A DNA stretch of 64,000 nucleotides from Hsuehochloa calcarea (GCA_036346395.1 CM070611.1:27290473-27354472), one strand, 5' to 3'; shown: positions 1 through 10,532, numbered from the stretch's first letter. Program-made: numbers and translations. The notes: a model not told the origin generated them from the letters alone.

Positions 1-180
1 AAAGACAGAATCCAAGATCAAACCATTAGTATTAAGCATATTTGTACTCAGTCAATGCTTTCGGATCCACTTACTAAAGGCTTACCACCTAATATTTTTT
101 GTGATCATGTTGCCTGCATGGGTTTTGGAAAGCCTCTGACCCTAGATAAAATGACCTTAAAACAAACCAACTCCCATTAA
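1..180 (+). CDS. Copia polyprotein, C-terminal end (partial)
   Basis: The window opens inside an open reading frame of 59 codons ending in TAA at 178-180. It reads through ISIKHICTQSMLSDPLTKGL and then FCDHVACMGF. The DPLTKGLP motif and the following H-V-MGF are the usual tail of the RNase H domain in plant Ty1/Copia polyproteins. This domain removes the RNA strand during reverse transcription. The rest of the polyprotein lies before position 1. A 3' untranslated stretch, a purine tract and an LTR follow in the expected order, which supports the call. I see no break in the visible part. Confidence 0.85.
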   Translation, partial: KDRIQDQTISIKHICTQSMLSDPLTKGLPPNIFCDHVACMGFGKPLTLDKMTLKQTNSH

Positions 181-326
181 GTATGATGAATATCCATTTC
201 GTAGATGGGATACTACACTATAGGTATCGGGTTGTATGGCACTTCATTGGCCATGCGACGATTACCTTGGTATGCTATTTTATTGAGGATGGGCTTATGA
301 TGTTAGCCTTACAATCAAAGGGAAAA
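181..326 (+). other. Copia 3' untranslated region with polypurine tract
   Basis: This is the short non-coding stretch between the pol stop codon and the LTR. It ends in a purine-rich run, AAAGGGAAAA at 317-326, directly before the TGTTGGG that starts the LTR. That is the position of the primer for plus-strand DNA synthesis. Confidence 0.7.
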
Positions 327-718
327 TGTTGGGTTGATCTCGGCTAACTACCTCCGAGATTCAAGGAGGCAACGCCCACTCGTGCCTCGATCGGGGCGCA
401 ACCAATCACACGCTTTGGTCCCGCTCACCTAGCGCCATATAAAATGAATAGACTCGGCAGCCTCGATCATGGGGTTCTAGGCTACGAGGTTCCAAAAATA
501 AGCCGATCTATCGTAGGTGTTGTGGTGGGCGAAGACCGAAGGCCTCCGTCACCACCACGACATCGCTGTTGCGACTCCGACCGAACCTTCAAGCCGTGAT
601 GGCAACACCAAGTTTGGGTACGCGATTCTAGCTTCCGCCTAATGTTTAGATCAGTGTTCTTCTTAAGTTAGGATTAAAGTTGTTTAGATCAAATATTTAA
701 ATTTAGATTATGCCCACA
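327..718 (+). repeat. Copia 3' LTR (right end approximate)
   Basis: It starts with TGTTGGGTTGATC right after the polypurine tract. A TATA-like TATAAAA lies at 438-444. The right end is not fixed, because the partner 5' LTR is outside the window. A CA dinucleotide near 717-718 is a reasonable end but has no TSD check. Confidence 0.55.
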
Positions 719-908
719 CTTGGACGTCCCAAGAACTTGAATCGGCGGAGTCGAGGTCCGACTGCGCGGCTGAACTGCACTTGGGGCGGATGAGTAAGCG
801 GTGGCAAGGCGAATGGCCTGGCAAATAGAGACTGTATGGCCGACATGGACTTGGAGCCGCGCACGGAGCCTGCGGCAACAGATGCCGCGAGCCCATCAAG
901 CGCCATGA

Positions 909-2137
909 TAGGGGTGGGAGGGTCGATCCACCCAATGGACCACCGATCCGCACCAAAAAAACTGGTCAAATGAGCCACCGGTTCGATCCAAAAACAAAAT
1001 GAGTCAGCTGTCCAAATAACCTGGAGCTCCGATGGATCAACCGGATCGACCCTATCACTAGACGCTCAGGCAGTCCGTCTCCCATACCTCTAGTCCTAGA
1101 AGATGGCAGGACCTCCACCCGGTCTATACTATGCACCCCAGAGATCCGCCGCCTCCACCCCGCCGCCGCTGGATCCGCCACCTCCACCCTGCCGCCGCTG
1201 GATCCGCCGCCTCCTATCGTGCCCCTGTCTCCATCCCCAAATCCGCCTATACACTCAAGTCCATCCCTCCACCCGTGCGCAAACAAGAAGAAGAAGAGAA
1301 CATGAAGCGGGTAGCCGAACACGAGCAGCGAGAGAGTAAGAGGGTGACGACCGGCGGTGGGGGTGGAGGATCAAGGCGGATCGAAGGTGGGAGTGAGGAG
1401 GAGGGCGACAGAGGGGGTGATTTTGAAGGTGGGAGCGAGGAGGGTGGCGGCGGCGGGGGCGAGATTCAGATTGAAGAACAGCGGCAAGAATGTTCTTCGT
1501 CGTCGCCGGCGGCAATGCTCTCTGCCGCGATGAGGTCTCCGGTTACACCGAATGCCGTTGTCAGTACCCCAATGGTGAGTTTTGCTTTCAAAAACATTGC
1601 TGGCTAGAATTGCTCTGATGAAAAAGGCATTTAGCCAATGTGTGAGGTGTTGTAGGATCTCTTTCTGCCGTGTTTGTATAATGTATTGTTGCATCTCAGT
1701 GCTAATTAGAACTTGAGTAATGTTGGAACTTGGAATTGTAAGATACTGTTGTGGATGATTTGGAATTTTGGATCTAGGGGATTTTTCTGAAATCTGAATC
1801 AATGTCTGGTGGTGTTAGCAATTTATCATCTCCCATCATCTTGCATCTGCAACGGGTACATTGATCTTGCCCAAGAAAAGAAAAGGATAAAATATTTCCA
1901 ATGCATGTTTAGTTTGATCTTTGATGTTTAATTAGCGCAAAGACTGGGTGCCAACGAAACGACGCACTGTCGAGGACAATTGTCTCCAATTAAGATAAAT
2001 GGGCCGACCTTACGACCCAATGGGTCATGGCGGCCACGGCAACACAATAAAAAGGGCCAACCCCTTGATCCATTTCTTAAGCTATGGGTCACACGGACAG
2101 GTCCGGGTCGGACCGGATCGACCCACTCCCACCCCTA
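909..2137. mobile_element. Possible hAT-like non-autonomous element (inverted repeats)
   Basis: The sequence at 909-931 (TAGGGGTGGGAG then GGTCGATCC) recurs as its reverse complement at 2114-2137 with a 2-base gap. TAGGGGTG-type termini are common in plant hAT transposons. The inside holds GC-rich DNA with a possible captured exon and no transposase. The 8 bases on either side (cgccatga and ctcgcgga) match poorly, so a target duplication is not confirmed. The arrangement could also be an unrelated inverted repeat. Confidence 0.4.
1490..1618 (+). pseudogene. Possible captured exon fragment, function unknown
   Basis: A 42-codon frame begins MFFVVAGGNALCRDEVSGY and ends with TGA at 1616-1618. 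It is rich in cysteine and looks protein-like, but I do not recognise the family. A splice-donor-like GGTGAGT lies at 1574-1580. A second frame over 1131-1607 is proline, glutamate and glycine rich and looks like low-complexity leader sequence. The fragment lies between inverted repeats, so it may be a gene piece carried by a transposon. It could also be the first exon of a decayed gene. Confidence 0.25.
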
Positions 2138-2249
2138 CTCGCGGAGGCATGCGATGCAGAAGGACATCTCGCTGGATTAAAGTCGCTGCTCGTCGCGGTC
2201 GAGCGTCACGCGAGCGGCGCCAACGGTTCCACTTATAACATCCCCTGTA

Positions 2250-2685
2250 CAAATGCTTCTGTGGTGCTGCAGGGGAGGAGTATTTGTGGGGTGAGCAATA
2301 CTCATGGCCTGAATCGAGACTAGGCAGTAACTCCGACCATGTACACGCCGGTATCAAGAACCCCTGTGACGACGACATGCGTGGCCGCGTTGTTGTGGAT
2401 GGCTGGCTGGTACGCCGGGGCAAGCAGCCCCAAGAATCCGGGGAGTGCGTGGCCATGGTGTGGAGCTAGAAAAATGGTGTCTAGCACGACCTGGAGCACA
2501 TCGGGGCTGCGGAGGAGGAGCGAAGCCGTGCGCGGCGGCAGAGTTGGTGCGGAGCAGGTCGCGCGCCGGGTCGATGGGCAGGGACTGAAGGCGCGCCGGG
2601 TCGGATTCTGCTTGAGACACCGGCGTCGTTGTCGTGGCATTAGCAAGCGAGTGGCTTGCAAGGAGTAGGAGAACATGGAGGCGGA
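2250..2685 (-). pseudogene. Broken GC-rich gene fragment, unidentified
   Basis: The minus strand holds pieces of what looks like one protein split over frames. One frame reads SQAESDPARLQSLPIDPARD, and a second carries SPDVLQVVLDTIFLAPHHGH with a hydrophobic tail ending GVYMVGVTA. The codon use is GC-rich, like grass genes, and unlike the AT-rich LTR that begins at 2686. No full-length frame exists. I do not recognise the family, and the frames could be chance GC-rich ORFs. Confidence 0.3.
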
Positions 2686-5125
2686 TGTCGGATCCAAAAT
2701 TAACACCTCAGAATCTTATGTGCCTTTCTGAGTTAGTTTCATGATCAATAGCTAGTTAACACAGAAAACAAATATAGTAGCAACCATTATTCGCATAACT
2801 TTATTAGTAATCAACAGAGTTTATTACAAAAGAGGCTTACAAGCTAACAATAAACAAACACAGCGGAAGACGAGGAAGTAGTGGAGTCCAGTTGATCTGC
2901 CACAGGCAATCGACTGGGGTAGCGGCCTAGTCGTCGAGATCCGAAGTCCTCTGAAATTTATTTGCATGAAGCAAGAGTGAGCACAACTACCGTGCTCACA
3001 AGTTACACCCAGTAACAGACTTAATGCATGCATGGATATATCAAAGAAATGCTTATTGGTTGATTTTACATAAAGTAATGTTTTCTTTGAATATTTGTAC
3101 TAAGTTCCGAAGCAGTTATTATATAACTAAAATTCTTTTTATAAATTCTTAAATTTTATAGTAGGATAACCTCCATATGAAACATGGTGATGGATACTCT
3201 CCTATCACATGGCTAACCGCCCAATTTTACCACAAGGATTAACTATCCTCAAATCATTTGCAAAAATTATTTTTAAAACAAAATCAAAGTCTAAGTTTGA
3301 GTGGCTTTGCTCAGCATGTCCATGACCGTGGACACGGCTATTCGAATAGTTTTACACTCTACAAAGGTTCTACAACTTTAACCACAAGAGATAATCAACT
3401 TTTAATGTACGTCTGACACACTTCCGTAGGTGTGCGACTAAGTGATTATCATGAGACCTTTACAATGCGTCATTCCAAAGTAGTCATGCCCGCTAAGGTT
3501 TCACTTCCTTTGGATTAACCATCCGCTAGAAGCCCCCTCTTGCGTCGCTAAGGTTTCACTTCCATTAGGTTAACCACCCGCCGGAAACCCCTCAAGGCCA
3601 AGGGAATACTGTCTAACTGACACTCACACACCAAAATAGCACAACTAACAATGTAACGTTGCAAATTATTCAGTCTAGCCTGTCCCATTCCAGACTTGTG
3701 GTAGTACGGTGGAGCTTTGCAAGATGCGGCTTGAAGACCGGTACTTAATTGACTTGGGCGACTTCCAAAATAACCCCTGGGTCTCAATCCTACCCAGATT
3801 GAGTCCGTGCATAAACCTGCACCCACCCAGCATCCATTTCGCAAAAGTACAAACCAACTTTTTATTTTTGCTTTTCAAAGTCATTTGCAAAAATCTTCCA
3901 TGACAAACCAATGCCATAGGGTTTTAAACAATAGTTGATTAATTGGCCAAATTTCCGAAACTAAACATTTTTTGTCTAAGCATGTCTAAGCATAATTTTT
4001 TCCAAAATGTTCTAGTTCATACTATAGCATAAACCAGATTTTCATCTAAGGTGTCAAGATATGACTGATTCAATAACAAGATTGGCTATACAATGGAATT
4101 TGGAATAGCTATAACTTTAAAACATGAATTTAAATTACATGAATATAAATACGCATGCAATAATAATTTAAAAAAGAATTTAAATAATTTGAAATAATGG
4201 GATCAAATATGATCAAAGGTATAACTTGCCTTGCTTGGTTAATCGATGTTCTCAAACGGCGTCGAAATCCGGTTTTCCGAAGTCGTCGAAATCTATACGC
4301 GTAAATGATCCAAATTCAAATAACATTCAAATAAAATCCAAATAAAATCCAAAAATTATAATATAAATACTGAAAATAAGATATCGACTTTATATGAATA
4401 TAGGAATTTGAATCGACGGAATCGGAGTTCGTATGAGGGAGAACGAAATTCCGGAAGGTTCAAAGTCACAATAAATATAGAATTTCAATAGACATAAATA
4501 GTGTCAAATCAGGGAAAAATGATAGCATCAGCGAGCCGATGATGTTTCGTAGAAAAGGAAGGTAGCACAACGTAGAGCATCGTGAGGTGAAGCTAACGGT
4601 AGTGACGACATCACTGGCGGATCAAAGACGGCGCCGGAAATGACGATAGAAGGTGGTTCGGTCGTCGGTGAAAATTTCTTGGTTGCGGCGAAAAGAGAGC
4701 GGCGAATTCCTTGGATAGCAAGGGGAAACCGAGGGGCACGCGGCGATGCAGTCGGTTCAGAAAAATACTGACCGAGGAGGGAAAATGGAACTGGCGAAGT
4801 TGGGTACGTGCATGGCACTATTCTCCCATGCATTCGTGAATAGTGAAAGTCGTCGAAGAATTGGCCGTGCAGGCGATAGGAAGGGAGAGATGACCGACGA
4901 ACAACAAAAATGAAAGCCCCGCAAGGTACTCTACCCGATGGTAGCGGTTCGGCCGACGACGACTGGTGGCGGCGACTACGCGCAAATAGAATAAACAACA
5001 AAAATAAAATAAAAACTAAAATTTACAAAATAAATACTGAAAAATAAAGGATGCTTTTAGATGATTTTACGAGCAAGAATTATCGGATTCGGAGTTTGCA
5101 ATAGAGAGGAAAGATTTTTCAAAGG

Positions 5126-6141
5126 TGATGCGGACATCCTTAGCTATGTTGTTTCATATAATATTTTCAATTCATTAAATACCTCAGAACAACATGAGCT
5201 TACTAAGAGAGTTGAAAAACAAGAGAAGCTTATCCAATAGGTGAATCTGTTCACTGAATTTCTTTTTAAATTAGATGAGAATTTCATACTACCTAAAACT
5301 AGTGTTTTGCTTGTGCTCAGATTGGAAGATTCAATAATGTACGGAGATGAAGGAAATGGGGCTGTTCTTGAAGAAAGGCCGTCACAATGGAGGAGAAACT
5401 CGTGGGAGACAAGCAAGGGGAGAGAAGCCCAAGAATCCAAGTCAAATTCGAAACTTCCACAAGCCCAACCAAATTCAAATTCGGAATCAACTCAGAATTC
5501 AATTCGGATTCGGAATCAGCCTCAAATTCGGATTCGGAATCAGCAGGACAGTCCGGAGTAAAAAGGTCATAACTTTCTCATACGAAGTCGGATTTGAGTG
5601 ATTTTGGGCTTGTTGGAAAGCTAACTTCAAGCCCGATCCAACGGATCCTCCCTCACTCCGAAATTCATCCCGTATCAAAAGATATGACCGAAACAATATG
5701 ACGGTTGTAAAATCAGAGTTTCCTTTTCTGTTTTGAAATGTGTCGGAATTGGAGTAGGACTCCAAATCCGAATTAGAATAGGAGTAGGGCCTCTTGGCCA
5801 GCTATGAGGAGGAGTAGGAGCACTATATATAGAGGGGTATACCCCCATTGTAACCTCAGACCACGTTTAATATAATTTCAAAGCTTTTGCTTGATTCTCC
5901 TGTTGTGCTTAAAGCCAAAACAGAGGGAATTGGGCATTGAGAATAAGGGTCGTTTTGCTTTTCCACTGGGAATTGAGGGTTCGACGATCTTCGCCAGGTC
6001 AGCGAGGATCCAATCAAGTGTGTGTTTGGGCGAATTTTCCATAGAGTTGCAAGTCCGCATTGGCGCGGGGATCGGTAGTGGTTCGTCAGATACACAAGTT
6101 ATCAAGAGGTCCTACGTCGAGAAGATCGGCACCCCGCATCA
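5126..6141 (+). repeat. 5' LTR of the gag-only element
   Basis: It is 1,016 bp long and bounded by TGATGCGG and CCGCATCA. It matches the 3' LTR almost throughout. The differences are largely single-base gaps in short homopolymers plus a few substitutions. Confidence 0.92.
5824..5832 (+). promoter_or_regulatory. TATA box of 5' LTR
   Basis: TATATATAG followed by a G-rich stretch, in the position expected for the LTR promoter. It is conserved at 9730-9738 and, inverted, at 20844-20852. Confidence 0.6.
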
Positions 6142-6143
6142 GG

Positions 6144-6155
6144 TGGTATCAGAGC
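6144..6155 (+). other. Primer binding site, initiator-Met tRNA
   Basis: TGGTATCAGAGC begins two bases after the 5' LTR end. It is the standard complement to the 3' end of plant initiator-Met tRNA, which primes minus-strand synthesis. Confidence 0.88.
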
Positions 6156-7201
6156 TCCGTTGACTCGGTAGGATCTTTATCCAGTTATTTTTTTTCCCCA
6201 TACACGAAAAATCCATACAAAAAAAATTCAGCCGTAGTATTTAATTTGTTATTCTAGTGAGTTTAGTTAAGTTTTTGTCCATTAGAATCAAGTTTAGTTT
6301 GTCGATCTTGAATTCTTTTATGTTGCTTTTATTTGAGTCTAGTTTGATTTTTTAGTCGTGTCTATAAAAAAACAAAAAAGTGAGTAACCAATTTATCCTT
6401 TGTGAACCTTTCAATCCTTTGCGAATACTTTGAACCTATTGAAGACTAGCTAAATCGTTGCTTAGGGCTGCATATTAATATTTGTGTTCTTGCAATTGTT
6501 CAAAGATCAAAAGGTGGGAAAGAATTTTTGCTCATTTTGGTAGAACAAGAATTTTGGCAATAGTTCAAAAAAGAAGGAAAAGAGAAGAAAAAAAAAGAAA
6601 GAAGAGAAAAGAAAAAGAAAAGAGAAAAGAGAAAAGAGAAAAGGAAAAAGGAAGCGCATAGCCGAACCATAAACTTGAGCGAAAATCCCCACTCATTCTT
6701 GATTCAATTGTTAGAATATCAATATTTTTTGCAATCTTGTGCCCTAGTTTCATTATTTGAAACTAGCTAGCGTCTTTCTATAACTTGTGCAATACGAGCT
6801 ATTTTGTTCTTCACTTATATCTTACATAGCTCATTCCTTGATTGCACTAAAGTTCCAATATCTTTGCGTGTGAGTTATTTTGATTTTCACTTATATCTTT
6901 GTGATCGGCAACTAGGCATTGAATTCTAGTTTGGATATTTACTTAGCCTTACAATACCTAGAATTTTCAAATTAAGTAGGTATCCATACCAAACTCCACA
7001 AAACACCCGTTGTCGTGCTTTGACTTGCTCTTGAAATTCGCTCACACATCACCTTGTGGTTCCCGCCACCAAGTGTAAGTATTGTTGATCTTAATTCCTT
7101 TCGGAACGGTAAAGAAACTTCACCTTGTTAGGATTGTGAGTTGAGTGACCTCTACATATCCACATACACCTACATACATATTCTTTGCTTTGCTGCTAAC
7201 A
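6156..7201 (+). other. Leader of the gag-only element with polypurine stretch
   Basis: This is about 1 kb of AT-rich untranslated leader. At about 6566-6652 there is an almost pure purine run built from GAAAA and GAGAAAA units. It is far from the 3' LTR, so it is not the primer for plus-strand synthesis. I see no gene here. Confidence 0.6.
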
Positions 7202-7805
7202 ATGGCAGATCGCGAGTATACATATCTTCCATTCTATGGTAGTAATGATCCAGAGGAGTATCTTGAGTGGGTACAAAACATGGAGTTCGAGCTTGAATCC
7301 CAAAAGTTCGAATCAGAAGCCAAGGAAGTGAGAGTGGCCACTTTGTTTTTTACGGACTATGCCTCTAGTTGGTGGAAACAACTAGGTGGAAAACGATTCA
7401 TTACATCTTGGGTCCGCTTAAAAGCATCATGAGAAGAGAATTTGTTCCACACTATTATGAGCGGAACTACTACGACACGTGGAGAGCATTAAACAAGGAT
7501 GCAAAGTTGTCAAAGATTACTATATTGAGTTGAACCATGCAATGCGCCGTGCCAATATCACTAGTGCATATCAAGAAAAGGCATATTTCAAAGTAGGCTT
7601 GAATTATCAGATCGTTGCTGCACTTCAAGATGAATATTTTCGTAGTCTGCAAGATCTTGTGAAATTTGCTATGAAGGCAGAAAAGAGACTTAAACACATT
7701 CAAGCACATCAATTAAATCTGCGCCGGCTCTTTAGTTCTAATTCATCCACCGTGTGTCACTTGAGAAGAAGATCGAGCATGATAATTTTTCTTCGACCGA
7801 GGTGA
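7202..7805 (+). pseudogene. Gypsy-like gag, frameshifted
   Basis: Starting at ATG 7202, the frame reads MADREYTYLPFYGSNDPEEY and continues through FTDYASSWWKQL, then stops at 7430-7432. This matches the N-terminal half of the retrotransposon gag domain of plant Ty3/Gypsy elements (Y-G-x-DPEEYLEW and A-x-x-WW). The homology continues in other frames: MRREFVPHYY after a shift near 7415, then KQGCKVVKDYYIELNHAMRR to about 7805 after a second shift near 7480. Gag forms the virus-like particle. No zinc knuckle is seen. The shifts could be true decay or assembly errors in A-tracts. Confidence 0.75.
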
Positions 7806-8390
7806 TGAGTAGTGTTGCCCGTCACAACCCGCAACACGTGAGGAGGTTGTGGTTGGTGGTAGTTGTTCCCTTGTCGCCCACGGTCTTACAAGGATGAGAT
7901 GTATCAAACCCATGTGAGAATGAGAGCCACATAGCCAAATTGAGTGAGAGTGATAAAAGAGTGAGTGTGTGATTCCACCATACGCGAGATTGAGAGCATC
8001 CCAATTGAGAGTGTGAGAGATACACCAAAAGAAAAGAGAGAGATAGATGATAGGACAAGTGAGATTATTTTTGAACCTAACAACTTACCTCTATTTCTAG
8101 TGTTGTATCCTACATTCTGCAGTGGACCAAGCAAATAAGGAGTTGGAGATTCAAGAGCCCTCACCATTGGAAGAGAAAGATAAAGAGCTAACCATAGATG
8201 GAGAGGGAATACCAAGATCAAGGTAACACTATTTGTACCGAATTGGTCGCTTATGAAAACAAGGTGCGAAACTCGAGAACTCCATTATTCATTTGATGAT
8301 TCCACGCTCTAAATTTGATATGCTTAATTTGCATAATGTGAAATTGATTACTCAAAAGAAGTTCTTAGTAGAATACACATTAATAATTCT

Positions 8391-8948
8391 TTGTGTTATA
8401 TCATATTCGATAGTCCTAAACATGTATATAGTGTGATTAATAAGGTTCTTGAAATTTCACACTTAAGATCACTAGTAAATAGCTATATACACACATATAA
8501 ATTTGATTTGATTGATGATGTTGGTGTAGACAACATGTTTCAAGTTTATCAAATATACATTACCTATAATAATCTTGTTGATTTACAATCACATGTTTTG
8601 CGCAAACCATCTATTGAGCAATGTCATGATATCTTTAAGATGGGTTTAAATACAAGTGTTTATTGTTTAGAATGCAACATGATGCCTACTTGTTTATCTC
8701 TTAAATGTATAACTAATCAGAGTAGCGCAGTTGAATTATGGAATGGTATCAATTGGTTTTCACCCACTTTACTTGACTTTGGTATTAGGAAGGTGAAATT
8801 TTATCATATGAGTCAGTTGTGCAATTTGAAATGTGATTCCGAGCTATCGATTGTACAAAACAACGCGAATAACACAACAATTGATTCATACATATATCAC
8901 GTATATATGTTGTTCTCTTTGTTTAATACATGGAACTTGTTTGGATGA
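8391..8948 (+). CDS. Uncharacterised ORF inside the gag-only element
   Basis: A run of 185 codons stays open in DNA so AT-rich that stops should be frequent. The frame has no ATG at its 5' end (the first is MFQVYQIYITYN, about 8535). A related-looking frame runs upstream from 8296 and may join it by a frameshift. The product would be rich in Ile, Tyr, Asn and Cys (for example SVYCLECNMMPTCLSLKCIT). I recognise no domain. It lies where pol would be in an autonomous element. It may be a leftover of pol-distal sequence or chance. Confidence 0.3.
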   Translation: MCYIIFDSPKHVYSVINKVLEISHLRSLVNSYIHTYKFDLIDDVGVDNMFQVYQIYITYNNLVDLQSHVLRKPSIEQCHDIFKMGLNTSVYCLECNMMPTCLSLKCITNQSSAVELWNGINWFSPTLLDFGIRKVKFYHMSQLCNLKCDSELSIVQNNANNTTIDSYIYHVYMLFSLFNTWNLFG

Positions 8949-9030
8949 TAAATACATATACCATGCATATACGTTGTTTTCTTCGTCTAGCACATTTTCA
9001 GGCTATCAAAAGCCGAGGACGGCTTTTTTT

Positions 9031-9044
9031 GAAGAAAGGGAGGA
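9031..9044 (+). other. Polypurine tract of the gag-only element
   Basis: GAAGAAAGGGAGGA abuts the TGATGCG start of the 3' LTR. It would prime plus-strand DNA synthesis. Confidence 0.85.
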
Positions 9045-10052
9045 TGATGCGACATCCTTAGCTATGTTGTTTCATATAATATTTTCAATTCATTAAATAC
9101 CTCGAACAACATGAGCTTACTAAGAGAGTTGAAAACAAGAGAAGCTTATCCAATAGGTGAATCTGCTCACCGAATTTCTTTTAAATTAGATGAGAATTTC
9201 ATACTACCTAAAACTAGTGTTTTGCTTGTGCTCGATTGGAAGATTCAATAATGTACGGAGATGAAGGAAATGGGGCTGTTCTAAAGAAAGGCCATCACAA
9301 TGGAGGAGAAGCTCGTGGGAGACAAGCAAGGGAGAGAAGCCCAAGAATCCAAGTCAAATTCGAAACTTCCACAAGCCCAACCAAATTCAAATTCGAATCA
9401 ACTCAGAATTCAATTCGGATTCGGAATCAGCCTCAAATTCGGATTCGGAATCAGCAGGACAGTCCGAGTAAAAGGTCATAACTTTCTCATACGAAGTCGG
9501 ATTTGAGTGATGTTGGGCTTGTTGGAAAGCTAACTTCAAGCCCGATCCAACGGATCCTCCTCACTCCGAAATTCATCCCGTATCAAAAGATATGACCGAA
9601 ACAATATGACGGTTGTAAAATCAGAGTTTCCTTTCTATTTTGGAATGTGTCGAATTGGAGTAGGACTCCAAATCCGAATTAGAATTGGAGTAGGACCTCT
9701 TGGCCAGCCATGAGGAGGAGTAGGAGCACTATATATAGAGGGGTATACCCCCATTGTAACCTCAGACCACGTTTAATATAATTTCAAAGCTTTTGCTTGA
9801 TTCTCCTGTTGTGCTTAAAGCCAAAACAGAGGGAATTGGGCATTGAGAATAAGGGTCGTTTTGCTTTTCCACTGGAATTGAGGGTTCACGATCTTCGCCA
9901 GGGTCAGCGAGGATCCAATCAAGTGTGTGTTTGGGCGAATTTTCCATAGAGTTGCAAGTCCGTGCATTGGCGCGGGGGATCGGCTGGTGGTTCGTCAGGA
10001 TACACAAGTTATCAAGAGGTCCTACGTCGAGAAGATCGGGCACCCCGCATCA
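9045..10052 (+). repeat. 3' LTR of the gag-only element
   Basis: It is 1,008 bp long with the same termini as the 5' LTR. It is followed by AAAGG, the second copy of the target duplication. Confidence 0.92.
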
Positions 10053-10523
10053 AAAGGAATTTAAGGGATATGTACAAAATGAACTTGCATTATTAGTTGC
10101 ACTGTTCATCTTCCTCGTGTGAACCGAACAGGAAGTAATACAAAAATTACATGGCGCCGGTGAAAGACAAGGGAAGGCGGCCGACAAACTACCAAAACGG
10201 AAGCCCAGCGAGGTACTCTACCTCATGGTGGTGACGGTTCGCCGGCAGACGCTGACACGCGGCGAGCAAAGGCACGTGGTGGCGGCCGAGGGGCGGCGCT
10301 CCAGCGAGGTTTCGGCGATGCGAAGACATGCACGCGTAGAGCACCACGTCGCGGTGCCGGCGGTGGTGACGAAGGTGGCGGAGCTCCACCTGAGGCAGCT
10401 CCAGAGGAGAAGAACGACAGACGGCCGACAATCTTCAAATCGATGGTTTGGCCAAACTATAGGGAGAGGGGAGGAGTGGTTTTGGGGATGGGTTGAGGGT
10501 GGAGATGAGCTCCTGGTGGTTGC

Positions 10524-10532
10524 TTTATATAG
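10524..10532 (-). promoter_or_regulatory. TATA box of the long solo LTR
   Basis: On the minus strand this reads TATATAAAG, in sense orientation for the LTR that starts at 11548. It is about 1 kb into the LTR, comparable with the site at 17430 in the related solo LTR. Confidence 0.5.

Larger units (their letters stand above)
5126..10052 (+). mobile_element. Complete non-autonomous LTR retrotransposon (gag only, TR-GAG type)
   Basis: The 4,927-bp element has two LTRs that begin TGATGCGG and end CCGCATCA, a perfect inverted pair. It is flanked by a perfect 5-bp TSD, AAAGG, at 5121-5125 and 10053-10057. It has an initiator-Met tRNA primer site, a polypurine tract and a degenerate Gypsy-like gag. 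There is no protease, integrase, reverse transcriptase or RNase H. It must have been mobilised by another element's enzymes. A solo LTR of the same family lies at 20526-21550. Confidence 0.9.

Noticed and set aside
4528..5001. 157-codon minus-strand frame
   Set aside because: It lies within the same LTR leader region and shows no recognisable protein motif.
6144..6157. tRNA gene signal at TGGTATCAGAGC sites
   Set aside because: These are primer binding sites next to LTR ends, not tRNA genes; no cloverleaf surrounds them.
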